From: JBEVNR01 sp040507985
GTDB taxonomy: Bacteria; Pseudomonadota; Alphaproteobacteria; Rickettsiales; UBA6187
NCBI GenBank assembly: GCA_040507985.1
Contig: JBEVNR010000009.1
Location: 1-5,440 of the forward strand
Length of the DNA stretch: 5,440 nucleotides
Direction of reading: 5' to 3'
Within the stretch, counting starts at the first letter, position 1. Each line of letters starts with the position of its first letter. The position numbers and the translations under genes are program-made. The notes under the pieces are model-generated. The model saw nothing but the letters and a program-made list of their open reading frames with translations. It ran no database searches and was not told the DNA's origin. Shown here piece by piece: positions 5,312 to 5,440 of the stretch.

Positions 5312-5440
5312 GACTTACGCTAGCTGAGCATCTTTTTGGCGCTTTCAGCGGTAAAAATCGTCTAAAAATGCTCATCCCCGCTTACGCGGGGACAGGCCTT
5401 CGCGTTGAGTACGCTGCGCTTTTTATCCGTTTTTGACCTA
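5312..5440. mobile_element. Possible second palindromic element, cut by the window edge
   Basis: GACTT at 5312 begins 59 nt before the repeat core at 5371, exactly the distance between the left end (2176) and the core (2235) of the first element. The flanking arms otherwise differ, apart from CGTC and AAT blocks just before the core. An imperfect dyad TGAGCATCTTTTT (5325-5337) / AAAAATGCTCA (5364-5374) lies inside. If it is a full element, its right end should lie near 5477, outside the window. The five-base end match could be chance. Confidence 0.3.
5371..5418 (+). repeat. Structured 48-nt repeat core, copy 2
   Basis: This copy aligns without gaps to 2235-2282 with 7 differences. The first hairpin reads TCCCCGC-TTAC-GCGGGGA (5375-5392). 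Its outermost pair is T-A where copy 1 has C-G, a compensatory change. The remaining differences fall in the hairpin loop (TTAC for TTTT) and in the loop of the second small stem (TGAG for CTAA). It lies in intergenic DNA upstream of the minus-strand membrane gene. It is not a CRISPR array: only one unit is present here, with no spacers. Confidence 0.8.

Noticed and set aside
5375..5392. GC-rich hairpin similar in style to type I-E CRISPR repeats
   Set aside because: Only one unit occurs here and the other is 3 kb away inside a different element; there are no spacers and no cas genes.

Overview
The window looks like part of a bacterial chromosome, most likely from an alphaproteobacterium. The tRNA-Asn has a sequence typical of that class, as far as I can judge from memory. 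The coding part is GC-rich with regular -35/-10 promoters and Shine-Dalgarno sites. The first 1.45 kb is AT-rich and nearly gene-free. No gene fixes the genus.

Layout. (1) Positions 1-1446 look like a decayed accessory region. They hold a C-terminal remnant of a serine recombinase (127-363, +) running into the 3' end of a tRNA-Asn(GUU) gene (322-396, -), a nested inverted repeat (581-717), and a small zinc-binding-type gene on the minus strand (998-1251) that is split between two frames exactly at an A AAA AAG heptamer. (2) Positions 1447-4354 form a probable plus-strand operon: elbB (1508-2176), a secreted protein with an intradiol-dioxygenase-like fold (2149-3204), and a secreted, disulfide-rich Sel1/Hcp-like repeat protein (3216-4337). 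(3) A convergent minus-strand gene (4443-5171) encodes an unrecognised protein with a signal peptide and one C-terminal membrane helix. It has its own promoter at 5268-5296. (4) The right end carries a second copy of a structured repeat whose first copy lies inside the operon.

Main finding. A palindromic element with 17-bp perfect terminal inverted repeats, flanked by TA, sits at the elbB / intradiol-gene junction. Element plus one TA is exactly 168 bp (56 codons) and is open in the downstream frame. Removing it in silico restores a textbook signal peptide for the downstream protein and leaves elbB ending at the same codon (TAA instead of TAG). The simplest reading is an MITE-like element inserted in frame between the n-region and the hydrophobic core of a signal peptide, comparable in principle to the in-gene Rickettsia palindromic elements. 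Its 48-nt core recurs at 5371-5418 with 41/48 identity. The differences are a compensatory base-pair change or lie in predicted loops, which argues for selection on structure.

How the genes might work together is uncertain. ElbB is cytoplasmic. The next two products are both predicted to be exported, and only tight packing links them to elbB. No complete new defence or mobile system is visible; the novelty is in the element and the frameshift site.
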